From contig CAIQPR010000046.1 in the NCBI GenBank assembly GCA_903873775.1, positions 1 through 56,994 on the forward strand: a DNA stretch of 56,994 bases. Reading direction: 5' to 3'. This document shows positions 34,454-42,247 of the stretch, piece by piece. Position 1 is the first letter of the stretch, and each line of letters starts with the position of its first letter. Origin of the DNA: an uncultured Actinomycetes bacterium. GTDB taxonomy: Bacteria; Actinomycetota; Acidimicrobiia; Acidimicrobiales; RAAP-2. The translations under genes and the position numbers were made by a program. The notes under the pieces were generated by a model. That model worked only from the letters and a program-made list of their open reading frames with translations. It was not told where the DNA came from and ran no database searches.

Positions 34454-35190
34454 GTGATGTCTCGTCGCGCTGGTGCGACGTGTTGGACTGGGATTCACAG
34501 TTCTGGGGTCTCACGGTCGCGCGTCTGCGCGAACTCCCCCGTTCCCGCGAGGATCTTGTCGCCATCACGGAGTGGTGCAGCGCACGCGGCGTCGACCTCG
34601 TGATGGCGCTGGTACCGGCGTCGTCAACGTCGGCGTTGGCACTGCTCTCGTCATCTCACTTTGAGGAGATGGATCGGCGTCTCACGCTCGTCGGAACGCC
34701 CGCCGCCGCGTCGGCATCCACGGTGTCGACATCCCACACGGTGGTCCGCGTCGCCCATGACGGTGACAAGAGCCGACTCGGTGACATCGCGTCCGTGAGT
34801 CACCGGGACACTCGCTTCTACCGCGATCGTCGGTTTCCTGCCTCACGCGCCGACGACCTCTATCGCCAGTGGATTACCAATGACATCGATGGTCGCGCGG
34901 ACATCGTCCTTTGCGCGGACGTCGACGGCGTTGTCGTCGGGTATATCTCACTGGTCATTAACGCCGATCGCGCCACGGCCACGATCAGTTTGATCGCGGT
35001 GGATCCGCAGTACGTGCGCCGGGGGATCGCGACGAGCCTCGTGCGCCAAGGCGCGATGTTCTGTGCAGACCAGGGCGTGACGAGCCTCTCGGTGGCCACG
35101 CAACGAGACAATCAGCGGGCGATGGCGTTCTATCACTCGCGGGGATTTCGTGTGGCCCACGAGGACGTGTGGCTCCACCGCTGGACCTAA
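34450..35190 (+). CDS. wecD: GNAT acetyltransferase, probably dTDP-fucosamine acetyltransferase (WecD-like)
   Basis: The 246-residue protein begins CDVLDWDSQFWGLTVARLRE, the start seen in WecD and related sugar N-acetyltransferases, and ends with a GNAT domain carrying ISLIAVDPQYVRRGIATSLV (acetyl-CoA motif RRGIAT) and AMAFYHSRGFRV. WecD acetylates dTDP-Fuc4N to dTDP-Fuc4NAc. The GTG start overlaps the wecE stop, so the two enzymes are co-translated, which supports the role strongly. The acceptor glycan is unknown. Confidence 0.82.
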   Translation: MSDVSSRWCDVLDWDSQFWGLTVARLRELPRSREDLVAITEWCSARGVDLVMALVPASSTSALALLSSSHFEEMDRRLTLVGTPAAASASTVSTSHTVVRVAHDGDKSRLGDIASVSHRDTRFYRDRRFPASRADDLYRQWITNDIDGRADIVLCADVDGVVVGYISLVINADRATATISLIAVDPQYVRRGIATSLVRQGAMFCADQGVTSLSVATQRDNQRAMAFYHSRGFRVAHEDVWLHRWT

Positions 35191-35216
35191 GGGACACCAC
35201 GTCAGCGGGTAAGGGT

Positions 35217-36674
35217 TCAGTCACCCCGAGCAGCGCGTTCCGCCATGGCTTGACGGGTTCTCGCGAGTTGATCGACCGCGTCATCGAACGCGTCCGGGGC
35301 CACGGGTGCGGGAATCTCGCGTGATCGCTCGAGCGTCCAGGGTGTGAGAAGTAGTCGTTCGAGACGCTGCACCCACTTGGTAGGACTGTGAATGGCGAGA
35401 CAGTCGAGGCGCATCGTCGTCCCGGCGCTGCGTGCGAGATGTGGTTCGCGACACCACGTGCGCGCCGTGCGCAGCCAGCTGTCGGCGTTCCGCGCTTGCA
35501 CGGGACGAACACCTAGATCGTCGAAGGCGAGCGGGGTCACACTCTCACCCACGAAGCTGAGTACCGGAAGGCCCCAGGCGGCTGCCTCCAGAGCGGCGGT
35601 TATTGACGAAAAAGGTGAAGAGTCCAAGAAGAAGGTGGCGGCGTCGAACACGGCGGCGTAGTCGCGGGTGATGCCTCGAAGGTGAACGCGCGTCGGAAAC
35701 TCCTCGGAGAGTTCGCGCCAGAGCGGCGTGGTGGGGCCCGGACCAACGGCAATGTGGTGCAATGATGATTCCTGTCGTAGCAACGTACGTAGGAGGTCGA
35801 CGAATCGGCTTCCGGTGTCGTCGGTGAATTTGTACGGCTCCGCCAACGACGCGGAGACGGGCGCGCCTGAAGGAATGCCAAGTTCGTGCGCCAACGCCGC
35901 CCCGCGCGCGGGGTCGCGCACGGGTTCATCGAGAGGGAGTGGAAAAAGCGTGGCGGCGTTGTCCGTCGAACAACGCCGCGTGCGGGTCACCGGAACGGCC
36001 GAAGGTCGCAGGTCGAGAATGTGGTCTGCCGCGGACACACCGAGCCAAAGAAGGTGGTCCGCGTGATTGATGAAGAACGTCCGTGCGCGGTGGCGCGCCC
36101 CGGCGCAGGCCGCCACGGCAATGGCGTCGTGGGGGTGGATGTTCAAGATGACGAGGTCGACCTCGGAGACGAGCGCGGACAGCGCTTCCAGTCGTTCGAG
36201 ATCCGACAACCCCGTCAGATCACGGAGTTGATTTTGTGACGCGACGAGGAGAGTCTCAGGGATGGGAGCAGTCTCTTGACCCGTGAGAACCACGGAATGT
36301 TCACGCGTGTCGTCCAACTGCATCCACGACGTCGTAATGCGGGTGTGCCCCCCAATGCCGTAGGCCTCGGTCATCACGTGCAGGACCCGCTCGGGGGTGG
36401 CGGTGTGTCGACGTGGTTGCGAGCGGTCGTGGGCGCGACCGACCTGAGTGAGCACGCTCTCGCAGGGCGCGCTGGCGAACTGGCTGGGATGATGGTTCCA
36501 CGCCCAATTGGCCGCGTCACGCACCAGGGAGAGGGCGAGGCTGTGGTCGCCGGCCTCGAGCGCGTCGAGCGCGCGCTGTTCAAGGCCGCGGAAGTGCCGC
36601 TGGTAGTTCGCGCGTCGCTCGTTCATGGGTACGACAGTGGCGAGGAGACCAGGAGAGTAAACATCCGCTGTCAT
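35217..36674 (-). CDS. GT-B-type glycosyltransferase-like protein
   Basis: The protein has about 485 residues. After a helical N-terminal part (RALDALEAGDHSLALSLVRDAANWAWNHHP) comes a Rossmann-type half (VLHVMTEAYGIGGHTRITTSWM) and a C-terminal half with SASLAEPYKFTDDTGSRF, HIAVGPGP, VHLRGITRDYAAVFDAATFFLDSSPFSSITAALEAAAWGLPVLSFVGE. The last segment resembles the donor-binding EX7E-like region of GT-B enzymes and of O-GlcNAc-type transferases. The start is uncertain: ATG at 36674 or 36626. It converges on wecD and may use its product, but that is inference. Confidence 0.72.
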   Translation of the reverse strand: MTADVYSPGLLATVVPMNERRANYQRHFRGLEQRALDALEAGDHSLALSLVRDAANWAWNHHPSQFASAPCESVLTQVGRAHDRSQPRRHTATPERVLHVMTEAYGIGGHTRITTSWMQLDDTREHSVVLTGQETAPIPETLLVASQNQLRDLTGLSDLERLEALSALVSEVDLVILNIHPHDAIAVAACAGARHRARTFFINHADHLLWLGVSAADHILDLRPSAVPVTRTRRCSTDNAATLFPLPLDEPVRDPARGAALAHELGIPSGAPVSASLAEPYKFTDDTGSRFVDLLRTLLRQESSLHHIAVGPGPTTPLWRELSEEFPTRVHLRGITRDYAAVFDAATFFLDSSPFSSITAALEAAAWGLPVLSFVGESVTPLAFDDLGVRPVQARNADSWLRTARTWCREPHLARSAGTTMRLDCLAIHSPTKWVQRLERLLLTPWTLERSREIPAPVAPDAFDDAVDQLARTRQAMAERAARGD

Positions 36675-36755
36675 CCTACGAAGGTGAGGGCAGACATGAG
36701 AGGTGACGGAGGCACTGTCAGGGATTCTCGTGATCCCCTGTTCTGGTGTCACCAC

Positions 36756-37598
36756 TCACGAAGCGGCCGTGTACGAGATCGCGGTCGCGAGAGTTGTTCG
36801 TCTCGCTCGCAGGGCGGTGTGAGCGAGACGCGCGACGCCGTACCATGCGGCACTAAAGACACCGACGAAGAACCCGACCGGCCAATTCGATTGGAACGAC
36901 GAGGCAATCGCCGCCCACACGACCGAGACGGAAATGGCCACCGAGAGGGCCATCGCCACACCGGGACGATGGGTGAGGCATCTCGCGGCCGCGGGTGGTC
37001 CAATCATCAAAGTGAAAATCAACAGAGCGCCCACCACGGGCACGGTCATGGTGGTCGCACCCGCGACGATCACGAGGAACATCAGATCGACCACAGCGGG
37101 TCGTAGGCCCTTCGAGTGCGCGATATCGGGCACGAGGCATGTCAACATCAGCTGTCGAAACATGGCGAAGGTGGCGAGAATGCACACAGCGCCGATGATG
37201 AGCACGGGCGTGAGCTGGGACGTGCTCACGCCAAGAATCTCGCCAAAGAGCAACGAGAAGATCTGCGGCTCGTACTCGGTGCTCTGACTCAGAAACGCGG
37301 CCCCGAGAGCCAACATCAGCACGAGCACGAGAGCGGTGGCGACATCGGAGCGCGTCCGTCGTCCCAGTGTTCCGATGGCCACCGCGCCGAGGAGTGAGAA
37401 CGCACCGAGTCCGAGGAGGGGACTGATCCCCATCAAGTTGGCGCCCGCCGCCCCCGCGAAGGCGCCGTTCGGAATGGCGTGCGCCGGAAATGCGGAACCG
37501 CGCAGAACCACAAAGAACCCGACGACGCCGGCCACGACCGCCACCATCGTGCCCACCTCCCACGCGTTGATCATGAATCCCTGAAACACGTCAGGCAC
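36756..37598 (-). CDS. Zn/Mn ABC transporter permease (ABC-3 family), second permease
   Basis: The 280-residue membrane protein has about eight hydrophobic segments and the ABC-3 family core: VVLRGSAFPAHAIPNGAFAGAAGANLMGISPLLG and GATTMTVPVVGALLIFTLMIGPPAAARCLTHRPG. It pairs with the other permease gene just upstream; having two permease genes is unusual but known in actinobacterial systems, and may give a heterodimer. The GTG at 37598 overlaps the end of the upstream gene by eight bases and directly precedes the membrane region. Confidence 0.87.
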   Translation of the reverse strand: MPDVFQGFMINAWEVGTMVAVVAGVVGFFVVLRGSAFPAHAIPNGAFAGAAGANLMGISPLLGLGAFSLLGAVAIGTLGRRTRSDVATALVLVLMLALGAAFLSQSTEYEPQIFSLLFGEILGVSTSQLTPVLIIGAVCILATFAMFRQLMLTCLVPDIAHSKGLRPAVVDLMFLVIVAGATTMTVPVVGALLIFTLMIGPPAAARCLTHRPGVAMALSVAISVSVVWAAIASSFQSNWPVGFFVGVFSAAWYGVARLAHTALRARRTTLATAISYTAAS

Positions 37599-38508
37599 TC
37601 CCCGGCATCGCGTGGTGGGCGTCGTGTGTGCGCAGCACGTCACGGTTTCGCGCGTGTGCCCGTCGCCGCAGGCCGGGCAGACCCGAGATCCCGTACAAGA
37701 GGACCACGATGCCGACGATGAAGGAACTCACGGGTAGTCCGTGGCTGGACGGGTCCCAGTCGTAACTGTCGTAGGCGCAGAGGATGCCCGCCCAGGTGGC
37801 GACGACGCCGAGAGCGCAACTCGTCACGATGGCCGCCCGCAGCGACCTCGTAAGGCGCAGGGCGGTGGCGGCCGGACCAATGAGCAGTGCAGTCGAGAGG
37901 ATGGATCCCACGGCGATGGAGGAGAGTCCGACCGCCACGGCCATCGACACGATGAACGCCGCGCCGACGAGACGGACTCTGGTGCCGAGCGCTGCGGCCA
38001 TCTCCGCACTGAGTGAGGCGAGCAGGAGCGGTCGCCAGACGACGGCGAGGACGAGCAGAACGATGACTCCCGTGAGCGCGGTGACGGTGATGGTGGAGGA
38101 ATCGACAGTGAAGATGGAACCGAAGAGGACCTGTTGGGTGACGCCGGTCGTCGCGCTACTCGTGGCGTTCAGATACAAGAACAGAGCCGAGAGACCCGTG
38201 GCGGCGCCGAGAACGATGCCGGTGGCGATATCGCGTTGGCGCGCGCGTTGGACACCGATGAACTCCATGGCGCCCGCACCGGCGACGGCGCCACCGAGAA
38301 AACCGGCGAGGGGCGAGACTCCGACATACGCGGCGCCGGCACCCCCCGTGGTCGCGACGTCGGTGAGCGCGTGGCCGGCGAATGATTGGCTACGCACCAC
38401 GGTCATCACCCCAACCACGCCCGACACCAGCGCGACGATCGCACCCAGGACGAGGGCGTGTCGCACGGGGACATTCGAGAAGAATCCCGGTTTGAAGAGG
38501 ACGTGCAC
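37591..38508 (-). CDS. Zn/Mn ABC transporter permease (ABC-3 family), first permease
   Basis: The 305-residue membrane protein has FFSNVPVRHALVLGAIVALVSGVVGVMTVVRSQSFAGHALTDVATTGGAGAAYVGVSP, GTRVRLVGAAFIVSMAVAVGLSSIAVGSILSTALLIGPAATALRLTRSLR, the hallmarks of ZnuB/MntB-type permeases. It follows the ATPase gene by two bases. Its soluble C-terminal tail is rich in Arg and His (RRRAHARNRDVLRTHDAHH), which might bind metal or the ATPase. Confidence 0.88.
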   Translation of the reverse strand: MHVLFKPGFFSNVPVRHALVLGAIVALVSGVVGVMTVVRSQSFAGHALTDVATTGGAGAAYVGVSPLAGFLGGAVAGAGAMEFIGVQRARQRDIATGIVLGAATGLSALFLYLNATSSATTGVTQQVLFGSIFTVDSSTITVTALTGVIVLLVLAVVWRPLLLASLSAEMAAALGTRVRLVGAAFIVSMAVAVGLSSIAVGSILSTALLIGPAATALRLTRSLRAAIVTSCALGVVATWAGILCAYDSYDWDPSSHGLPVSSFIVGIVVLLYGISGLPGLRRRAHARNRDVLRTHDAHHAMPGSA

Positions 38509-38510
38509 GA

Positions 38511-39347
38511 CTAGTCGACCTTCAAGGTCTCGTGACTGGGCAAGTGATCGGTGGTCGTTCCCGGCTCCGCGACGACGAGGACGCGCCCGTGCAGTTGGAG
38601 GACGTCGACGTGGTGGCCGTAGAGGGCACTTAAGACGTCCGAACGCACGACTTCGTCCGTGGTGCCACTCGCGGCTCGACCGCCCGTGAGATACACAATG
38701 CGGTCCATCACGGGCAGCAACGCGTTCATTTCGTGCGCCGAAAGAAAGACAGCCACGTCGCGCGTCGCGGCAATGTTGTGGAGCAGCGCGACGATTTCTT
38801 GCACACTGCGGGGATCGAGATTGGCCAAAGGCTCATCGAGCAGCAGCAAGCTGGGTTCGCTGACGAGGGCGTGAGCGATCAGGACACGCTGCTGCTCGCC
38901 GCCGGACAAGTCACCAAGTCGCGCATCGGCGAACGAGGTGGCGTCGACGGCCTCGAGGAGTTCGTCGACGCGTCGTCGATCCTCGGTCGTGCGACGGCGC
39001 AACCCGAAGCGATGGGCGTCAAGTCCGAGGGCCACGAAATCGCGCGACCGAATCGGCACGTCCGCATCGATGGACACCTTCTGCGGCACGTACCCCACGG
39101 AGCGAAGACGCGCCGTGCGCTTCGTGCCGTTGATACGTATGTCCCCACTCTGGATGCGCTGGGTGCCCAGAATGACTTTCAGGAGCGTGGTCTTACCAAC
39201 CCCGTTCGAGCCAATGAGCCCGGTGAATTCTCCCGCGCGAATCTCGAAGGACACGTGGTCGAGGATGCGTCGGCTCCCGAAGGCCAACGACACGTCGTCG
39301 AATTCGAGAACGGGTGCTCGCGTGCTGTTGGCGGGCGTTGTCGTCAC
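38511..39347 (-). CDS. Zn/Mn ABC transporter ATP-binding protein
   Basis: The 278-residue ATPase has Walker A GSNGVGKTT, Q-loop YVPQKVSID, signature LSGGEQQ, Walker B LLLLDEPLANLD and the switch His in SAHEMN, in the order of ZnuC/MntA proteins. The GTG at 39347 overlaps the stop of the binding-protein gene (GTGA), which fits the overlap style of the whole operon and removes a long spurious N-terminal extension of the frame. Confidence 0.92.
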   Translation of the reverse strand: MTTTPANSTRAPVLEFDDVSLAFGSRRILDHVSFEIRAGEFTGLIGSNGVGKTTLLKVILGTQRIQSGDIRINGTKRTARLRSVGYVPQKVSIDADVPIRSRDFVALGLDAHRFGLRRRTTEDRRRVDELLEAVDATSFADARLGDLSGGEQQRVLIAHALVSEPSLLLLDEPLANLDPRSVQEIVALLHNIAATRDVAVFLSAHEMNALLPVMDRIVYLTGGRAASGTTDEVVRSDVLSALYGHHVDVLQLHGRVLVVAEPGTTTDHLPSHETLKVD

Positions 39348-40288
39348 GACAGGTGCTCCGTGGATGTGCCGTTCGCGATCGCGGCACGAATCGCTGCGAC
39401 TTCCGCGAGCATCCAGCTCTGGTACGTGTACCCGGGTTCGGGCATCGTCTCGTACACACCGACGACAGGAACATGTGCAGCCGTCGCCGTGTCGCGAATC
39501 GATGAGGTGAGCGCGTCGACGACTTGTTCGTTGTAACAAAAGACCTTGACCTCGTGATGCGTGAAGAACCCGTCTTCGAGGGTGATGTCCTCAGGTGCGG
39601 GATCGACGCCGTTCATGATGTCCGCTTGAAACACGAAGGGGGTCACGATGTGAAGTCCCATCGCCTGCAGCAAGTAGTCGGCCACGGGCTCCGTGACCGC
39701 TACGGGTGTTCCTCCGTAGTGTGCGTGAACGGCGGCGATGGCTGCGTACCACCGCCCGAGGGACGCGGTGAAGGCGGCGAGTCTCGCGCGGAAATACTTC
39801 GCGTGATGCGGATCAATCTGTGCGAGATCGGTCGCCATGACGCTGGCCACCGCGGGCATCGTCGCCGGCTCGTACCAGAGGTGCGGATTCGGCGTCGAGT
39901 CGGGAAGTTTGAGGACGTGCTGAACGACGATCACTTTGCGCGCCGCGTTGGGTGAGGCGGATTCAATGTTGTTCATGAAGTCGTCGTAGCCGAGGCCGTT
40001 TTGAACAATGAGCTGGGCGTTGCTGACCGCTTCGGCCACGCTGGTGCTGGCTTCGAAGGTGTGGGGGTCGGTGTTGGGGTTGTTCAAGATCGACGTGACG
40101 TGGACGTACTTTCCGCCAATCTGGCCGAGAACATTCGCGTACTGGTTCTCCGCACCGATGGCGTTGATCACGCCCGGTTGCGAGGTGTTCGACGAAGTGT
40201 TCGACCCGCACGCCGACAACGTGAGCGCGGCCAGGAGCGTCGCCGAGACCGCGGCGATGACCCGAGACGAACCTCGAACTCTCTTCAT
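39344..40288 (-). CDS. Zn/Mn ABC transporter substrate-binding lipoprotein (TroA family)
   Basis: This 314-residue protein has a lipoprotein signal with lipobox LSA-Cys27. The TroA-type metal ligands are His76 (NTDPHTFE), His136 (NPHLWYEP) and, in place of the third His of zinc proteins, Glu200 (VAVTEPVADYLL). A Glu at that place is usual for manganese-type proteins, so the metal is open. There is no long His-rich loop as in E. coli ZnuA. The gene is the first of the importer operon (binding protein, ATPase, two permeases) and is divergent from the Fur-family regulator gene, with a dyad between them. Confidence 0.88.
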   Translation of the reverse strand: MKRVRGSSRVIAAVSATLLAALTLSACGSNTSSNTSQPGVINAIGAENQYANVLGQIGGKYVHVTSILNNPNTDPHTFEASTSVAEAVSNAQLIVQNGLGYDDFMNNIESASPNAARKVIVVQHVLKLPDSTPNPHLWYEPATMPAVASVMATDLAQIDPHHAKYFRARLAAFTASLGRWYAAIAAVHAHYGGTPVAVTEPVADYLLQAMGLHIVTPFVFQADIMNGVDPAPEDITLEDGFFTHHEVKVFCYNEQVVDALTSSIRDTATAAHVPVVGVYETMPEPGYTYQSWMLAEVAAIRAAIANGTSTEHLS

Positions 40289-40308
40289 GCGAAAAGGCTA
40301 AATGTAGA

Positions 40309-40331
40309 CTCAGTCTCATTACAACTGAGAC
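40309..40331. promoter_or_regulatory. Overlapping dyads, probable Fur/Zur-type operator
   Basis: CTCAGT (40309-40314) and ACTGAG (40324-40329) are reverse complements with a 9-base AT-rich spacer, and the shifted arms GTCTC (40313-40317) and GAGAC (40327-40331) form a second dyad with a 9-base spacer. The site fills the 56-base gap between the importer operon and the regulator, so it probably controls both. Confidence 0.6.
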
Positions 40332-40344
40332 ATCGGAGAACCTC

Positions 40345-40803
40345 ATGCAGCGAGCACCATCTGACGCCGCGAGTTCTCGCATTCATGAGTTGGTCGAGAT
40401 TCGCCTTCGCCAGGGTCAACTCCGTTATACGACGGGTCGTCGCACGGTGGTGGAGGTCTTGTTCCGTGCCGGCCACCCCTTACGCATCAGCGAGATTGAA
40501 CGTCGTGCTCCCGACCTACCCAGAAGCTCGGCCTACCGACACCTCGTTGACCTGCAAGGTGTGGGGGCGGTGCGATCGCTGTCTGCGGCGGGCGACTTCA
40601 CGCACTTCGAATTGTCAGAGGACCTCACTGAACATCACCACCATCTCTTGTGCGTTCGTTGCGGCGGTATCCAAGACGTCACGCCGACGGTCGCCTTCGA
40701 AAAGATCGTCGAAGCCACGATCGACGATTTTGTCGCCGCCACCGGCTTTACGCCTCTGTCGCACTCGCTGGATGTGATGGGGTACTGCCGGTCCTGCGCG
40801 TAA
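40345..40803 (+). CDS. Fur-family metal-dependent regulator, probably Zur
   Basis: The 152-residue protein has the Fur layout: a winged-helix DNA-binding half (TTGRRTVVEVLFRAGHPLRISEIERRAPDLPRSSAYRHLVDL) and a dimerisation half with the metal segment TEHHHHLLCVRC. The structural zinc Cys pairs are Cys103-Cys106 and Cys148-Cys151 (GYCRSCA). It lies 56 bases from the divergent Zn/Mn importer operon, so it most likely represses that operon when metal is plentiful. The choice between zinc and manganese sensing cannot be made from the sequence. Confidence 0.88.
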   Translation: MQRAPSDAASSRIHELVEIRLRQGQLRYTTGRRTVVEVLFRAGHPLRISEIERRAPDLPRSSAYRHLVDLQGVGAVRSLSAAGDFTHFELSEDLTEHHHHLLCVRCGGIQDVTPTVAFEKIVEATIDDFVAATGFTPLSHSLDVMGYCRSCA

Positions 40804-40838
40804 CAATCGGCATCTGAACCACGGGCCAGCGCGATGCC

Positions 40839-41453
40839 CTAGACGCGAAAACTTCGTACGTAGGCGAGTGCGGCATCCAAGGGAATGCGCAGCGCGGCTT
40901 CGTCCTGTGTCGCCTTCGCCATGAGTAATCCGCCTTGCAGAGTCGAGAGTGTGGCGACGGCGAGATGGTGTGTATCGGTCTCGCGTCGCAGGACTCCGTT
41001 GGCAACGAGTGTGTCGAGGGCGACCTCGAGAAGCTCGCGCCACCGCGCAAAGGCGTCATCGAAGATCGGTTGCACGCTGTTGTTGTTCTCCCCGGCGAGG
41101 TCGTTGGCGAGCGTGCCGAGAGGGCAACCCTCAAAGAGCGCGCCGCCACGCTGGACGTCGACGATGGCGTTCGCCCAGGTCTCGAGGTCGTCAATGGTCT
41201 GCACGTTGCGGAGCAGTTCTCCCTGGAACGAGAGAATGTCGGCGCCCACGGCCTCGACGACTGCTCCGACGAGATCGTCTTTCGACGAGAAATAGTGGTA
41301 CATCTGCGATTTGCTGGTCGCCGTGGCACGACCCACATCATCGAGACTCACCGACGCGACCCCTTTGTGCACCATCAAGTTCGCCGCGGCGTTGACAATG
41401 CGATCGCGCGTGTGTCGGCCCTTCGGCGTCAGGGTGCGAGTCGATTCGGTCAC
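40839..41453 (-). CDS. TetR-family regulator
   Basis: The 204-residue protein has the TetR N-terminal domain TRDRIVNAAANLMVHKGVASVSLDDVGRATATSKSQMYHYFSSKDDLV with a ligand domain containing FEGCPLGTLANDLAG, the pattern of the TetR_C_11/YxaF-like group (Cys in GCPLG is often kept). It is divergent from the peroxiredoxin-like gene and two identical 16-base palindromes lie between them, so it should repress that gene and itself. The Cys in the ligand domain could sense oxidants, which is inference. Confidence 0.9.
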   Translation of the reverse strand: MTESTRTLTPKGRHTRDRIVNAAANLMVHKGVASVSLDDVGRATATSKSQMYHYFSSKDDLVGAVVEAVGADILSFQGELLRNVQTIDDLETWANAIVDVQRGGALFEGCPLGTLANDLAGENNNSVQPIFDDAFARWRELLEVALDTLVANGVLRRETDTHHLAVATLSTLQGGLLMAKATQDEAALRIPLDAALAYVRSFRV

Positions 41454-41469
41454 GGGTGCCTTTCAAGAA

Positions 41470-41485
41470 TGGACTTGACAGTCCA
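41470..41485. promoter_or_regulatory. TetR operator copy 1 (TGGACT-N4-AGTCCA)
   Basis: TGGACT-TGAC-AGTCCA is a perfect 6-base-arm palindrome. It contains TTGACA (41475-41480), the -35 box of the promoter for the peroxiredoxin-like gene; the -10 box TAAAGT follows at 41498-41503 with a 17-base spacer. Confidence 0.88.
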
Positions 41486-41503
41486 TTCTAATCCATCTAA
41501 AGT
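41475..41503 (+). promoter_or_regulatory. Promoter of the peroxiredoxin-like gene
   Basis: TTGACA (consensus -35) and TAAAGT are 17 bases apart. The -35 box lies inside operator copy 1 and the -10 box touches operator copy 2, so bound repressor would cover the whole promoter. Confidence 0.75.
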
Positions 41504-41518
41504 GGACTGGTCAGTCCA
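41503..41518. promoter_or_regulatory. TetR operator copy 2 (TGGACT-N4-AGTCCA)
   Basis: TGGACT-GGTC-AGTCCA is the same palindrome as copy 1 with different central bases. The copies are 33 bases apart, close to three helical turns, so two dimers would lie on the same DNA face. Confidence 0.88.
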
Positions 41519-41535
41519 ATTCTAGAGGAGATCAC

Positions 41536-42177
41536 ATGTCAGATTTGAAGTCGCAACTTGACGGGTACGCCGCCAATATCCCGGCCGCTCTCGCGGATCG
41601 CATCGCCGCGGGTGTCGCCGAAGTGAACGCCGCGGGTGTCGCCCCGGGCCTCGCCGTAGGGAGCATCGCCCCGTCATTCTCGTTGCCGGACTCGACGGGC
41701 GAGATCGTCAGTCTCGACACGTTGTTGGAGCACGGACCGGTGGTGGTCACCTTCTACCGCGGTGACTGGTGCCCCTTTTGCAACCTCCAGCTCAATGAGC
41801 TCCAGAAGTCGCTCGGTGAGATCGAGGCGGCGGGCGGACGGCTCGTCGCCATCAGCGGCCAGGCACCGGATCACGCGAGTGGTCTCACCGAAAAGCACGC
41901 GCTCACGTTCCCGGTCCTCAGCGACCTCGATCAATCCGTCAGCGCGGCGTACAAGGTTCGTTTCGACCTGTTCGGTGAGTTAGAGGACTTGCAGGTGAAC
42001 GTCTTCCAAAACGACCCGGCTACCCAGAACGCCAACGGGCAGCGCACGTTGCCGGCGGCGTCCACGTTCATCGTGGGTCAGGACCACGTGGTGACGTTCT
42101 CCTCCGTTGACGCCGACTGGCGTAATCGCGTGGAGCCGTCGGTTGTGGTGGACGCTCTGAAGGCGCTCCAGAAGTAG
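41536..42177 (+). CDS. Peroxiredoxin-like (AhpC/TSA family) protein
   Basis: This 213-residue thioredoxin-fold protein has an N-terminal helical extension of about 45 residues, then the peroxiredoxin core: IAPSFSLPDSTGEIVSLDTLLEHGPVVVTFYRGDWCPFCNLQL with Cys79 and Cys82, SGQAPDHASGLTEKHALTFPVLSDLDQSVSAAYKV and a VNVFQNDPATQ insert. The CxxC site differs from the single peroxidatic Cys of AhpC and resembles the peroxiredoxin-like group. The role is likely thiol-dependent reduction of peroxides or quinones. GAGGAGAT precedes the ATG. It is controlled by the divergent TetR protein. Confidence 0.88.
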   Translation: MSDLKSQLDGYAANIPAALADRIAAGVAEVNAAGVAPGLAVGSIAPSFSLPDSTGEIVSLDTLLEHGPVVVTFYRGDWCPFCNLQLNELQKSLGEIEAAGGRLVAISGQAPDHASGLTEKHALTFPVLSDLDQSVSAAYKVRFDLFGELEDLQVNVFQNDPATQNANGQRTLPAASTFIVGQDHVVTFSSVDADWRNRVEPSVVVDALKALQK

Positions 42178-42194
42178 GTCGTACCCGAGGGTGT

Positions 42195-42238
42195 CCGTGC
42201 CGACGTCGCCGCGAGAAGTTGCGTCGACGTCGGCACGG
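42195..42238. terminator. 14-bp hairpin between convergent genes
   Basis: The arms 42195-42208 and 42225-42238 are perfect reverse complements around a 16-base loop. It lies between the stop codons of the peroxiredoxin-like and LLM genes and should end both transcripts. Confidence 0.85.
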
Positions 42239-42247
42239 GTCCGAGAT

